A stretch of DNA of 64,000 nucleotides from Salinarimonas sp. (GCF_040111675.1 NZ_CP157794.1:3741501-3805500); one strand, 5' to 3'. Shown: positions 9,070 through 18,647, numbered from the stretch's first letter. A program made the numbers and translations. Notes: a model not told the origin generated them from the letters alone.

Positions 9070-11297
9070 CCGTCGTCGGCTCCCCCGTCTCCCGCGTCGA
9101 CGGTCCCGCCAAGGTCACCGGCGCGGCGATCTACGCGGCCGAGTTCGACCTGCCCGATCTCGCCCACGCCGCCATCGTCCAGGCCCGCGTGCCGAGCGGC
9201 CGCATCGCGGCGATCCACACGGCCGCCGCCGAGGCCGCGCCGGGCGTGCTCGCCGTGATGACGCACGAGACCACGCGCCGCCTGCCCTGGCGCCCGCGCG
9301 ATCCGCGCCCCGGCGTCGACCCGAAGGCGGGCGAGCGCCTGCACGTGCTCCAGGGCGACGAGATCCTGTTCGACGGCCAGCCGGTCGCGCTGGTGGTCGC
9401 CGAGAGCGAGGAGGAGGCCCGCGCCGCGGCCGACATGGTGCGGGTCGACTACGCGCCCACCGCCGCGCATCTGCGCTTCGACCCTGCCTACGCCCGCGCG
9501 CCGAGCGAGGCGACGGCGAAGGCCGGGCGTCCCGGCGAGACCTCCCGGGGAGACCCGGAGGGCGCCTTCGCCGCGGCGGAGGTCTCGGTCGACGTGTCCT
9601 ATGCGCAGCCCCGCGAGCATCATGCGGCAATCGAGCCGCATGCGACCATCGCCTCCTGGGAGGACGGGCGGCTGACGCTCTATGACAAGTCGCAATGGGT
9701 CGACAACGTCCGCGCCGAGATCGCCCACGTCTTCGGCATGGAGGAGGGCGACATCCGGGTGATCTCGCCCTTCGTCGGCGGCGCCTTCGGCTCGGGCCTG
9801 CGCACCTGGCCGCACGTCACCCTCGCCGCGCTCGCCGCCGAGACGGTCGGCCGGCCCGTGCGGCTGGCGCTGACCCGGCGGGCGCTGTTCACCAATACGG
9901 GTTTTCGGCCGCACACCGAAAGCCGGGTGCGGCTCTCCGCCACGCGCGAGGGCAGGCTCACCGCGATCCTGCACGAGGCGACGGGCCAGACCTCGTCCTA
10001 CGAGGAATACGCCGAGACGACGCTCACCCCGGCGCGGCAGGTCTATGCCTGCGAGAACGTGGCGACGCGCTACCGGCTCATCGACATGGCGGTGAACACG
10101 CCCTCGCCCATGCGCGGGCCGGGCGCGGTGACGGGCGAGCTCTTCCTCGAGACGGCGATGGACGAGCTCGCCCACGCCCTCGGCATGGACCCGCTCGACC
10201 TGCGGCTCGCGAACTTCGCCGAGGCCGACCCCGACAGCGGCAAGCCGTGGTCCTCCAAGGCCCTGCGCGCCTGCTACGAGCAGGCCGCCGCGCGGTTCGG
10301 CTGGGCGGAGCGGCCGCGCACGCCGGAGGCGAAGCGCGACGGACGCACCGTCGCGGGCTCGGGGATGGCCACCGCCTTCTACCCGGCCCACCGCTCGAAG
10401 GCGTCCGCCTCGGTCGCGCTCTACGCCAATGGCGGGGCGATGGTGCAGGCGGCGACCTCGGACATGGGGCCGGGCACCTACACCGCGCTCTCCCAGGTCG
10501 CGGCGGACGCGCTCGGCCTGCCGCTCGAGCAGGTGCGCGTCGAGATCGGCGACAGCGCCATGCCCCGCGCGCCGGCCCATGGCGGCTCGATCACCATGGC
10601 GACGCTCGGCAACTCCGTCGCCGACGCGTGCGCCTCGCTGCTCGACGCGCTCCATGCGCTGGCCTCGGAGGGGCCCGACGCGCCCCTGCGCGGGGTCGCG
10701 CGCGCGGACGTCGCCCTCGCGGACGGCGCCCTCGTCGCGGGCGAGCGGCGCGTGCCGGTGACGGAGCTCCTGCGCGCCCACGGCCGCGAATCGGTCCTCG
10801 CGGAGGGCGGCTCGCAGCCCGGGCGGGAGGCGCAGGACTACGAGAGCGCGGCCTTCGGCGCGGTCTTCGCGGAGGTGCGGGTCGATCCCGAGCTCGGGAG
10901 CGTGCGCGTCCACCGGATCGTCGGCGGCTACGACGTCGGGCGCGTGGTCAACCCGAAGCTCGCCCGCTCGCAATGTATCGGCGGGATGGTCCAGGGCATC
11001 GGCATGGCGCTGACCGAGGAGGCGATCTGGGACGAGCGGCTGGGGCGGGTGATGAACGCCAACCTGTCGGACTATCTCGTCCCGGTCTGCGCCGACGTCG
11101 GCGAGCTCGAGGCGTTCTTCGTCGAGAGCGACGACCGGATCTTCAACCCGCTCGGGGTGAAGGGCCTCGCCGAGGTGGCGCTGTGCGGCGTCTCCGCGGC
11201 CATCGCCAACGCGGTCTTCGACGCCACGGGCCTGCGCATCCGCACCATGCCGATCACGCCGGAGCGGATCGTCACGGCGCAGGCCGCGCGGGGGTGA
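9066..11297 (+). CDS. Molybdenum hydroxylase, molybdopterin-binding catalytic subunit (PaoC-like)
   Basis: A 743-aa large subunit of the xanthine dehydrogenase/aldehyde oxidase family, which binds the Mo cofactor and oxidises aldehydes or N-heterocycles. Visible family segments include [20 protein letters not shown] at the start, the [13 protein letters not shown] loop of the Mo-pterin site, [39 protein letters not shown], and [20 protein letters not shown] near the C-terminus, which should hold the catalytic glutamate (GLAE). The ATGA start overlap with the FAD subunit indicates translational coupling. The physiological substrate cannot be told; no PaoD/XdhC-type cofactor-insertion chaperone gene is seen next to it. 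Confidence 0.92.
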   Translation: MTVVGSPVSRVDGPAKVTGAAIYAAEFDLPDLAHAAIVQARVPSGRIAAIHTAAAEAAPGVLAVMTHETTRRLPWRPRDPRPGVDPKAGERLHVLQGDEILFDGQPVALVVAESEEEARAAADMVRVDYAPTAAHLRFDPAYARAPSEATAKAGRPGETSRGDPEGAFAAAEVSVDVSYAQPREHHAAIEPHATIASWEDGRLTLYDKSQWVDNVRAEIAHVFGMEEGDIRVISPFVGGAFGSGLRTWPHVTLAALAAETVGRPVRLALTRRALFTNTGFRPHTESRVRLSATREGRLTAILHEATGQTSSYEEYAETTLTPARQVYACENVATRYRLIDMAVNTPSPMRGPGAVTGELFLETAMDELAHALGMDPLDLRLANFAEADPDSGKPWSSKALRACYEQAAARFGWAERPRTPEAKRDGRTVAGSGMATAFYPAHRSKASASVALYANGGAMVQAATSDMGPGTYTALSQVAADALGLPLEQVRVEIGDSAMPRAPAHGGSITMATLGNSVADACASLLDALHALASEGPDAPLRGVARADVALADGALVAGERRVPVTELLRAHGRESVLAEGGSQPGREAQDYESAAFGAVFAEVRVDPELGSVRVHRIVGGYDVGRVVNPKLARSQCIGGMVQGIGMALTEEAIWDERLGRVMNANLSDYLVPVCADVGELEAFFVESDDRIFNPLGVKGLAEVALCGVSAAIANAVFDATGLRIRTMPITPERIVTAQAARG

Positions 11298-11338
11298 TCC
11301 GGAAGCAGCGGGTTTGGAGGGTGCTCGGTGGGCGGGCC

Positions 11339-11547
11339 TTTTCCTTCCCTGTAGGTAGGGGAAGGTGTCGCCGCGCGAAGCGCGGTGACGGATGGGGCGC
11401 GCGGCACGCGCGTTCGGCGAAGCCGAAATCGACGGACGCGACCGCCGGATGCCGGGGCTTCCGCTTCGCGGAACGCGTCGCTTCGCGCCGCGCCCCATCC
11501 GTCTCGCCGCTGCGCGGCGATCCACCTTCCCCTACAGGGAAGGAGAA
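11339..11547. repeat. MITE-like intergenic repeat, family B, copy 1
   Basis: The element starts with CCTTCCCTGTAGGTAGGGGAAGG and ends with CCTTCCCCTACAGGGAAGG, so the termini are inverted repeats of one another. The interior is itself an imperfect palindrome with CGCTTCGCGG-type hairpins. A near-identical copy lies at 62401-62602. It occupies nearly all of the 298-bp gap between the Mo-hydroxylase operon and ribB and could form a large hairpin that would separate the converging transcripts. Confidence 0.8.
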
Positions 11548-11595
11548 TATCGGCCTCGGTCCCGCACGCGATCAGCGCCGCGCCTCGGCTCTCCC

Positions 11596-12675
11596 TCAAC
11601 CCTCCAGCGGCACCGTCTCCGTGAGCTCGATGCCGAAGCCCGCGAGCCCGACATAGGCGCGCGAGGAGCTCGCGAGGTTGCGGATCGAGGAGACGCCGAG
11701 GTCGCGCAGGATCTGGGCGCCGAGCCCGACCTCGCGCCAGGCCTTGTTGCGCTCGATCTCGGAATGGCTCGCCTCGTCGGAATAGGAGGTCAGCGGCACG
11801 CCGGCCGTGCCCTCGCGCAGGTAGACGAGCACGCCGCGCCCCTCCGCCGCGAAACGCTCCAGCGCGCGGTCGACGGCGCCGGTCGATTCGAACACGTCGG
11901 AGATGACGTTGGCGCGGTGGAGCCGGGCGAGCACGTCGCGGCCGTCGCCGATCCGGCCGTGGACGAGGGCGAAATGGTGCACGGAATCGAAGGGCGTCGT
12001 GTAGGCGTAGCCGGTCATCTCGCCGAAGCGGGTCGTCACCGGGAAGGTGCCGATGCGCTCGACCAGACGGTCGCGCTTCTGGCGGTAGGCGATCATGTCG
12101 GCGACGGAAACGCGCCTGAGGCCGTGCTGCTCGGCGAAGGCGACGATCTGGTCGCCCTTCATCACCGTGCCGTCGTCGTTGGCGAGCTCGCAGATCACGC
12201 CGACCTCGGGCAGGCCGGCGAGGCGGCACAGGTCCACCGCCGCCTCGGTATGGCCCGAGCGCATCAGCACGCCGCCGTCCTTGGCGACGAGCGGGAAGAC
12301 GTGGCCCGGGCGCACGAAGTCCTCCGCGCCCATGTTGCCGTTGGCGAGCGCCCGCACCGTGTTGCAGCGCTGCTCGGCCGAGATGCCGGTGGTGAGCCCG
12401 TGGCGGACGTCCACCGACACGGTGAAGGCCGTGCCGAGCGGCGCGTCGTTCGAGGCCACCATCGGGTCGAGCCGCAGGCGCTTCGCCTCCGCCGGGGTGA
12501 GCGGCGCGCAGACGATGCCGCAGGTGTTGCGGATGATGAAGGCCATCTTCTCCGGCGTGCAGAGCGAGGCGGCGACGATGAGGTCGCCCTCGTTCTCGCG
12601 GTCGTCGTCGTCCGTGACGATGACGATCTCGCCGCGGGCGAAGGCTTCGATGGCGTCGGTGACCGATTGGGGCAT
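11596..12675 (-). CDS. ribB: 3,4-dihydroxy-2-butanone 4-phosphate synthase with degenerate GTP cyclohydrolase II domain
   Basis: A 359-aa riboflavin-pathway enzyme that makes the four-carbon unit from ribulose 5-phosphate. The N-terminal DHBP synthase domain (residues 1-205) is intact: DDDDRENEGDLIVAA supplies the acidic Mg-binding loop, RRGHTEAAVDL-type segment RSGHTEAAVDLCRLAG is present, and GVICELANDDG follows. The C-terminal domain (about 206-359) has the fold order of RibA (GTFPVTTRFGEM, VYLREGTAGV, GLGAQILRDLGV) but contains no cysteine at all, so the zinc site needed for GTP cyclohydrolase II is missing. Such RibB-RibA' proteins are common in alphaproteobacteria. It follows aroC by 38 bp on the same strand. 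Confidence 0.92.
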   Translation of the reverse strand: MPQSVTDAIEAFARGEIVIVTDDDDRENEGDLIVAASLCTPEKMAFIIRNTCGIVCAPLTPAEAKRLRLDPMVASNDAPLGTAFTVSVDVRHGLTTGISAEQRCNTVRALANGNMGAEDFVRPGHVFPLVAKDGGVLMRSGHTEAAVDLCRLAGLPEVGVICELANDDGTVMKGDQIVAFAEQHGLRRVSVADMIAYRQKRDRLVERIGTFPVTTRFGEMTGYAYTTPFDSVHHFALVHGRIGDGRDVLARLHRANVISDVFESTGAVDRALERFAAEGRGVLVYLREGTAGVPLTSYSDEASHSEIERNKAWREVGLGAQILRDLGVSSIRNLASSSRAYVGLAGFGIELTETVPLEG

Positions 12676-12713
12676 GTGTCGCTGCTCTGTTCGCGCGGGG
12701 GGCCGCGCCCGTC

Positions 12714-13838
12714 TTAGCCGAAAGGACGCTCGAGAGGCCAGCTGCGGACGACGCCGACCTGCCCTCTATGGCGCAGATAATGGTCCGCGATCACGCACGC
12801 CACCATGGCCTCGCCGACCGGGACTGCGCGAATTCCGACGCAGGGGTCGTGCCGGCCCTTGGTGACGACCTCCGTCTCCTGGTTCTGCCGCGTCACCGAG
12901 GCGCGCGGCGCGAGGATCGAGGAGGTGGGCTTCACCGCGAAGCGGGCGACCACCGGCTGGCCCGTCGAGATGCCGCCGAGCACGCCGCCGGCCTTGTTGG
13001 AGCGGAACACCGGCGCGCCGTCGTTGCCCGGGCGCATCTCGTCGGCGTTCTCCTCGCCGGTGAGGGCGGCGGCGGCGAAGCCCTCGCCGATCTCGACGCC
13101 CTTGACCGCGTTGATGGACATCAGCGCGCCGGCGAGCTCGGCGTCGAGCTTGCCGTAGATCGGCGCGCCGAGGCCCGGCGGCACGCCCTCGGCCACGATC
13201 TCGATCACGGCGCCCACCGAGGAGCCCGCCTTGCGCACGCCGTCGAGATAGTCCGCCCAGCGCGCGGCGGCCTTCGCGTCCGGGCAGAAGAACGGGTTGC
13301 GGGAGACCTCCTCCCAGTCCCAGGCCTCGCGGTCGATCGCGTGCGGGCCGATCCGGACCAGCGCGCCGCGCACGACCATCCCCGGCACGACCTTGCGCGC
13401 GATGGCACCGGCCGCGACCCGCGCCGCCGTCTCGCGCGCCGAGGAGCGCCCGCCGCCGCGATAGTCGCGCACGCCGTACTTCACGTCGTAGGCGAAATCG
13501 GCGTGGCCGGGGCGGTAGCTGTCGCGGATCTCGCCGTAATCCTTGGAGCGCTGGTCGACGTTCTCGATGACGAGCGCGATCGGCGTGCCGGTGGTGACCT
13601 GGGCCTCCATCCGCTCGTCCTGGAAGACGCCGGAGAGGATCTTCACCGCGTCCGGCTCGCGGCGCTGCGTCGTGTAGCGCGACTGCCCCGGCCGGCGCCG
13701 GTCGAGCTCGGCCTGGATGTCGGCCTGCGTCAGCGGAACGCCCGGCGGGCAGCCGTCGACGACGCAGCCGAGCGCCGGCCCGTGGCTCTCGCCGAAGGTG
13801 GTGACGCGGAAGAGATGGCCGAAGGTGTTGTGGGACAT
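12714..13838 (-). CDS. aroC: Chorismate synthase
   Basis: The protein has 374 aa and is complete. It catalyses the last step of the shikimate pathway, 5-enolpyruvylshikimate 3-phosphate to chorismate, using reduced FMN. The three family signatures are visible: [18 protein letters not shown] near the N-terminus, the [20 protein letters not shown] region with [20 protein letters not shown], and [20 protein letters not shown] near the C-terminus. It lies upstream of ribB in the same direction. The tandem IS1182-type elements are inserted 64 bp upstream of the start, so its native promoter may have been displaced. Confidence 0.96.
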   Translation of the reverse strand: MSHNTFGHLFRVTTFGESHGPALGCVVDGCPPGVPLTQADIQAELDRRRPGQSRYTTQRREPDAVKILSGVFQDERMEAQVTTGTPIALVIENVDQRSKDYGEIRDSYRPGHADFAYDVKYGVRDYRGGGRSSARETAARVAAGAIARKVVPGMVVRGALVRIGPHAIDREAWDWEEVSRNPFFCPDAKAAARWADYLDGVRKAGSSVGAVIEIVAEGVPPGLGAPIYGKLDAELAGALMSINAVKGVEIGEGFAAAALTGEENADEMRPGNDGAPVFRSNKAGGVLGGISTGQPVVARFAVKPTSSILAPRASVTRQNQETEVVTKGRHDPCVGIRAVPVGEAMVACVIADHYLRHRGQVGVVRSWPLERPFG

Positions 13839-13902
13839 GGACGCGCGCTCCTGCCCGGGTTCTAGGGGAGAAGCGGGAGGAGGGGAAGGGGGCGGCGCCT
13901 AG

Positions 13903-15381
13903 GAGGCTGTCCGAGTAATTTTCTGGACGTGGGAATCCGGTCGTGATTCTCTTGTTTCATGAGCACGAGCAAGACGTTTCGCCCCTGGGATGTCGAGCAG
14001 AGCTGGCTTCTGCCGCCGTCCATTCACGACTTCGTCCCGCCTGGGCACGCGGCGCACTTCGTGCGCGAGACGGTGCGTGAGGGGCTGGATCTGCGGGATA
14101 TCCTGAGCGCCTACATCGAGCTGCGAGGCTATCCGCCGTATCATCCGGCGATGATGGTGGCGCTTCTGCTGTACGGCTACAGCCGCGGGGTCTACTCCTC
14201 GCGCCAGCTGGCGCGAGCCTGCGAGGAGCGGGTCGACTTCATGGCGGTGACGGGCCTGCAGCGGCCGGACTTCCGCACGATCGCGGACTTCCGCAAGCGC
14301 CATCTCAAGGCGCTGGGGCGCCTGTTCGAGCAGGTGCTGCGCCTGTGCCGGGCGGCGGGACTGGTGCAGCTCGGGCACGTCGCTCTGGACGGCACGAAGA
14401 TCAAGGCGAACGCCTCGCGGCACAAGGCGATGAGCTATGGCCGCATGAAGAGCGCGGAGCCGGCGCTGGCCGATGCGGTGGCGGGCTGGCTCGACCGGGC
14501 CGAGACGGCGGACCGCGAGGAGGATGCCGCGCACGGCGAGCGGCGCGGGGACGAGATGCCGGACTGGGCGGCGGACAAGCTGCGCCGGCTGGAGCGGATC
14601 CGGGCGGCCAAGGCCGCGCTGGAGGCCGAGGCGGCGGCGCCGGCGGGCGGCGAGGACGAGGACGGCCCCGGTCCCTCCAGCGGCATGCAGGATCGCGGGC
14701 GGCCCAAGCGCGCGCCCGACGGCGGCCCGCCGGACAAGGCGCAGCGCAACTTCACCGACCCCGACAGCCGCATCCAGCCGACCCGCGACGGCTTCATCCA
14801 GGGCTACAACGCCCAGATCGCCGTCGACGCCGCCCACCAGGTGATCGTCGCCCACCGCCTCCAGAGCAATCCGGGCGACGTCGACGCCCTCGTCCCCCTG
14901 GTGGACGCCGTGCGCCGCAATCTCGGAGCCAAGCCCCGCGAGATCTCGGCGGACGCCGGCTTCTGCTCGGAGGCGAACCTCGGCGCCCTGAAGGCGCGCC
15001 GCATCCGCGCCTACGTCGCCGTCGGCCGCGCCAAGCACGCCACCGGGGTCCCGGCGACCGAGCGGCGCCTCTCGAAATCACCCCTGACCCGGGCCATGGC
15101 CGAGACGCTCGCCCGCGCCGGGCGGCGCAGCCGCTACAGGCTGCGCAAGCAGGTCGTCGAGCCCGTCTTCGGGCAGATCAAGCAGGATCGCGGGATGCGC
15201 CAGCTCCTCTTGCGCGGCCTCGGCGCCGTCAGGGCCGAATGGGCGCTCGTCTGCACCGCTCACAACATCGCGAAGCTCGTCGCCGCTCACAACCGACCGA
15301 GGCCGGCCGGATGAGACGGGGCGAACGCGTCCCGCGAACGAAACGCACTCGCGTCGCAGAACGAATTAGCTGGACAGCCTC
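13903..15381 (+). mobile_element. IS1182-type insertion sequence, copy 1
   Basis: A 1479-bp element with imperfect terminal inverted repeats: left GAGGCTGTCCGAGTAATTT, right (reversed) GAGGCTGTCCAGCTAATTC. It is flanked by CTAG at 13899-13902 and 15382-15385, read as a 4-bp target duplication. It holds one transposase gene. An identical copy follows directly. Confidence 0.9.
13959..15314 (+). CDS. IS1182 family transposase, copy 1
   Basis: A 451-aa DDE transposase. The N-terminal DUF772-type region has SWLLPPSIHDFVPPGHAAHF and GYPPYHPAMMVALLLYGYS; the catalytic acidic residues fall in HVALDGTKIKANAS (first Asp), ISADAGFCSEANL (second Asp) and VVEPVFGQIKQDRGM (Glu). A charged Ala/Glu-rich linker between the first and second Asp looks flexible. 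The frame is intact with no internal stop, so the element could be active. The start ATG follows a run with weak ribosome-binding potential. Confidence 0.95.
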   Translation: MSTSKTFRPWDVEQSWLLPPSIHDFVPPGHAAHFVRETVREGLDLRDILSAYIELRGYPPYHPAMMVALLLYGYSRGVYSSRQLARACEERVDFMAVTGLQRPDFRTIADFRKRHLKALGRLFEQVLRLCRAAGLVQLGHVALDGTKIKANASRHKAMSYGRMKSAEPALADAVAGWLDRAETADREEDAAHGERRGDEMPDWAADKLRRLERIRAAKAALEAEAAAPAGGEDEDGPGPSSGMQDRGRPKRAPDGGPPDKAQRNFTDPDSRIQPTRDGFIQGYNAQIAVDAAHQVIVAHRLQSNPGDVDALVPLVDAVRRNLGAKPREISADAGFCSEANLGALKARRIRAYVAVGRAKHATGVPATERRLSKSPLTRAMAETLARAGRRSRYRLRKQVVEPVFGQIKQDRGMRQLLLRGLGAVRAEWALVCTAHNIAKLVAAHNRPRPAG

Positions 15382-15385
15382 CTAG

Positions 15386-16864
15386 GAGGCTGTCCGAGTA
15401 ATTTTCTGGACGTGGGAATCCGGTCGTGATTCTCTTGTTTCATGAGCACGAGCAAGACGTTTCGCCCCTGGGATGTCGAGCAGAGCTGGCTTCTGCCGCC
15501 GTCCATTCACGACTTCGTCCCGCCTGGGCACGCGGCGCACTTCGTGCGCGAGACGGTGCGTGAGGGGCTGGATCTGCGGGATATCCTGAGCGCCTACATC
15601 GAGCTGCGAGGCTATCCGCCGTATCATCCGGCGATGATGGTGGCGCTTCTGCTGTACGGCTACAGCCGCGGGGTCTACTCCTCGCGCCAGCTGGCGCGAG
15701 CCTGCGAGGAGCGGGTCGACTTCATGGCGGTGACGGGCCTGCAGCGGCCGGACTTCCGCACGATCGCGGACTTCCGCAAGCGCCATCTCAAGGCGCTGGG
15801 GCGCCTGTTCGAGCAGGTGCTGCGCCTGTGCCGGGCGGCGGGACTGGTGCAGCTCGGGCACGTCGCTCTGGACGGCACGAAGATCAAGGCGAACGCCTCG
15901 CGGCACAAGGCGATGAGCTATGGCCGCATGAAGAGCGCGGAGCCGGCGCTGGCCGATGCGGTGGCGGGCTGGCTCGACCGGGCCGAGACGGCGGACCGCG
16001 AGGAGGATGCCGCGCACGGCGAGCGGCGCGGGGACGAGATGCCGGACTGGGCGGCGGACAAGCTGCGCCGGCTGGAGCGGATCCGGGCGGCCAAGGCCGC
16101 GCTGGAGGCCGAGGCGGCGGCGCCGGCGGGCGGCGAGGACGAGGACGGCCCCGGTCCCTCCAGCGGCATGCAGGATCGCGGGCGGCCCAAGCGCGCGCCC
16201 GACGGCGGCCCGCCGGACAAGGCGCAGCGCAACTTCACCGACCCCGACAGCCGCATCCAGCCGACCCGCGACGGCTTCATCCAGGGCTACAACGCCCAGA
16301 TCGCCGTCGACGCCGCCCACCAGGTGATCGTCGCCCACCGCCTCCAGAGCAATCCGGGCGACGTCGACGCCCTCGTCCCCCTGGTGGACGCCGTGCGCCG
16401 CAATCTCGGAGCCAAGCCCCGCGAGATCTCGGCGGACGCCGGCTTCTGCTCGGAGGCGAACCTCGGCGCCCTGAAGGCGCGCCGCATCCGCGCCTACGTC
16501 GCCGTCGGCCGCGCCAAGCACGCCACCGGGGTCCCGGCGACCGAGCGGCGCCTCTCGAAATCACCCCTGACCCGGGCCATGGCCGAGACGCTCGCCCGCG
16601 CCGGGCGGCGCAGCCGCTACAGGCTGCGCAAGCAGGTCGTCGAGCCCGTCTTCGGGCAGATCAAGCAGGATCGCGGGATGCGCCAGCTCCTCTTGCGCGG
16701 CCTCGGCGCCGTCAGGGCCGAATGGGCGCTCGTCTGCACCGCTCACAACATCGCGAAGCTCGTCGCCGCTCACAACCGACCGAGGCCGGCCGGATGAGAC
16801 GGGGCGAACGCGTCCCGCGAACGAAACGCACTCGCGTCGCAGAACGAATTAGCTGGACAGCCTC
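15386..16864 (+). mobile_element. IS1182-type insertion sequence, copy 2
   Basis: A second 1479-bp copy, apparently identical to the first and in the same orientation, separated from it by only a single CTAG (15382-15385) and followed by CTAG at 16865-16868. The arrangement fits insertion of one copy into the CTAG target duplication of the other. Confidence 0.9.
15442..16797 (+). CDS. IS1182 family transposase, copy 2
   Basis: The 451-aa product is the same, residue for residue, as that of the gene at 13959-15314, with the same catalytic Asp-Asp-Glu segments and an intact frame. Complete identity implies a very recent duplication, or gene conversion, or possibly an assembly duplication. Confidence 0.95.
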   Translation: MSTSKTFRPWDVEQSWLLPPSIHDFVPPGHAAHFVRETVREGLDLRDILSAYIELRGYPPYHPAMMVALLLYGYSRGVYSSRQLARACEERVDFMAVTGLQRPDFRTIADFRKRHLKALGRLFEQVLRLCRAAGLVQLGHVALDGTKIKANASRHKAMSYGRMKSAEPALADAVAGWLDRAETADREEDAAHGERRGDEMPDWAADKLRRLERIRAAKAALEAEAAAPAGGEDEDGPGPSSGMQDRGRPKRAPDGGPPDKAQRNFTDPDSRIQPTRDGFIQGYNAQIAVDAAHQVIVAHRLQSNPGDVDALVPLVDAVRRNLGAKPREISADAGFCSEANLGALKARRIRAYVAVGRAKHATGVPATERRLSKSPLTRAMAETLARAGRRSRYRLRKQVVEPVFGQIKQDRGMRQLLLRGLGAVRAEWALVCTAHNIAKLVAAHNRPRPAG

Positions 16865-17785
16865 CTAGGCAGCCTCCAAAGACAGGATGTGCTCGCCGAT
16901 GGCACGGACGGACGTCTTCGAGACCAGCCCTATATCCTGACGCAAGGCTTCCTCGCGAAGGCTGTCGATTTCCCCAATTAGCTCCTCGTATTGTCTCTCG
17001 GTGATATTTGGATCATCTAAATCTTGATATTGTATTAGCATATCGAATGCCGCTCCCGTAACACATTCAAACCGATCGCGCTCCTTTTTTGCTTGACTTA
17101 GATCCCACATTAAGCGCTTGACAAAATTACGCGAGTTCGCAGTACGCCTAGCCTGAAGTGAGGCAAAATTTGCCACTAAATTTGAGCTTCGATACGCTAT
17201 GACGATGCTATTTCTCGCTTTTTGCTTCAGCTTCGGTTCGCGGACCTCGTCGCTGAACGCCTCGGCGAGACCGGGTCTTCTTTCGTAAACATACTCGAAC
17301 ACGAGGCGGGGCAGACGATCCGGACCCGTGGCGCGCTCGATCGCGACGGCCTCTTCAGGCGACGGCGGAGCCGAGACCTCATGAACGATTTCGCGCGCGG
17401 CAAAGGTAGACGTCTTCCTCAAAAGGTGACGCGCCATCTGCGGGATCGAGGTGCCGGTCAATTCGCGGGTCTCTCCCATGCTGATGCCGGAAACGGAAGG
17501 CACGTACGAAGACGCAGGCTCACCCTTCGCCAAATGTTGTGTGAGCCCGTCGACCGCGGCGATGATTGCGATGCGCGCGATCTCGGCCTCGGACCCGAAT
17601 AGGCACTCCAGTGCGTCGAGGCGTTCCGGCGCGCAGACGTCGAAGGTGCGTCCGTCGGACGCAGCGACCGCGACGACAAAGCGTTCCGGAGATCCCGGCC
17701 GCGGCGTGAAGAGGACCGGCGTGCATCGCCCCTTGATCAGATCCTGATCCGATGGGAAGTGCAGTTTCTGAAGCATCGCGTTCAT
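16865..17785 (-). CDS. Unknown protein paired with HipA-like kinase
   Basis: A 306-aa protein whose start overlaps the stop of the upstream kinase gene by 4 bp, so the two form a cassette. No domain is recognised with confidence. The N-terminal strand pattern (CTPVLFTPRPGSPERFVVAVAAS) recalls DUF3037-type partners that often follow HipA-like kinases, but the match is weak. The C-terminal half is helical and charged (KLKQKARNSIVIAYRSSNL, ERQYEELIGEIDSLREEAL). Base composition is lower in GC than neighbours around 16977-17200, a sign of transfer. The TAG stop lies inside the CTAG target duplication of the adjoining IS element, so the insertion left the gene intact. Confidence 0.7.
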   Translation of the reverse strand: MNAMLQKLHFPSDQDLIKGRCTPVLFTPRPGSPERFVVAVAASDGRTFDVCAPERLDALECLFGSEAEIARIAIIAAVDGLTQHLAKGEPASSYVPSVSGISMGETRELTGTSIPQMARHLLRKTSTFAAREIVHEVSAPPSPEEAVAIERATGPDRLPRLVFEYVYERRPGLAEAFSDEVREPKLKQKARNSIVIAYRSSNLVANFASLQARRTANSRNFVKRLMWDLSQAKKERDRFECVTGAAFDMLIQYQDLDDPNITERQYEELIGEIDSLREEALRQDIGLVSKTSVRAIGEHILSLEAA

Positions 17786-18567
17786 GCCAGGAGCCCCAGG
17801 ATTTTTGCCGACAGGTCCCCCATGTACGGCACTCGAGCGGACAAGAAACCCTCGAGCTTCGCCAATTCGCTAGCGTCCACTATAGCGTCGGCTCGGCTCC
17901 TTTGCACGACATCACTCACCGACGCCTTCAAACGCGACGGCACGAGTCTCGCTGGCTCGACAAGCTTCCCTCGCTCGTCGAATGGCAGCTCGACCGTCAG
18001 CCATCGCTCGTGAGAGCGACCGTACGCCCGGGCCGGGTCGAGCTCGTCGGTCTGCCAGTTCGGACCAGTGAAGCTGTAGGCATGATCGATCAGCCAGAAC
18101 CCATCGCCACTGAGGAGAAGGTTTCCAACGTTCCGATCCATATTCGCAGTCCAGGCGTCGAAGCCATACATATCCCCGAGCCCAGACCATTGCCTGATAA
18201 GCGGAAGGACCGCATCCTTCGCCCTTTCGTCAAGCAACTGGGCGACAGATGCCCCCGGGACCTGCAAGCTGCAAAATACGAGACAGTGATCCGCATCGTA
18301 CGGCAGCTTGGGGTCCCGAATCTGCTCGTTGCGCGCTATGCCGAGGACCGGCTGCGGAATTGGAAGCCCGCAACCCAAACCGAGCACGCCGGCGATCAGC
18401 TCGCTGACGATCTCGGGCCCAGACACGTTCTTGATAAACGCCGCAGCAATTTGATTGTCTTCGAGTTGCACATCCCCACTGTAGATGTCGCTAACCGTTC
18501 CAAGATCAATGCGCTCCGTCCGATCGAGGACGCGCCCCAGAGCTACGGGCCGATTGTTAGCGGGCAT
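17782..18567 (-). CDS. HipA-like kinase domain protein
   Basis: A 261-aa protein with the compact HipA-like kinase fold. It lacks the full-length HipA N-terminal subdomain. The catalytic loop DAWTANMDRNVGNLL (Asp144, Asn146 region) and the metal-binding segment FWLIDHAYSF (Asp161) are both intact, so ATP-dependent phosphorylation is plausible. A hydrophobic stretch earlier (ELIAGVLGLGCGLPIPQPVL) fits the small lobe. Unlike hipBA toxin loci there is no HipB-like DNA-binding partner; the partner is the 306-aa unknown protein downstream. A TATAAT hexamer lies 26 bp before the start. Function could be phage defence, stress control or protein modification; the sequence does not decide. Confidence 0.75.
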   Translation of the reverse strand: MPANNRPVALGRVLDRTERIDLGTVSDIYSGDVQLEDNQIAAAFIKNVSGPEIVSELIAGVLGLGCGLPIPQPVLGIARNEQIRDPKLPYDADHCLVFCSLQVPGASVAQLLDERAKDAVLPLIRQWSGLGDMYGFDAWTANMDRNVGNLLLSGDGFWLIDHAYSFTGPNWQTDELDPARAYGRSHERWLTVELPFDERGKLVEPARLVPSRLKASVSDVVQRSRADAIVDASELAKLEGFLSARVPYMGDLSAKILGLLA

Positions 18568-18592
18568 GGACGCTCTCGCACGAAGATACCGA

Positions 18593-18598
18593 ATTATA
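18593..18598 (-). promoter_or_regulatory. Putative -10 box for the kinase cassette
   Basis: A perfect TATAAT on the minus strand in an AT-rich patch 26 bp before the HipA-like kinase start. The -35 region at 17-18 bp spacing is poor, so this is only a candidate. Confidence 0.4.
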
Positions 18599-18647
18599 CA
18601 ATCTTCGCTTTATGCCTCCGAGCGAGCGCCTTGTCCAGCCTGTCTTC

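Noticed and set aside
8763..11525. A 920-aa minus-strand frame opposite the molybdenum hydroxylase
   Set aside because: Composition is Arg/Pro/Ala-rich antisense shadow; the plus-strand frames carry all conserved motifs.
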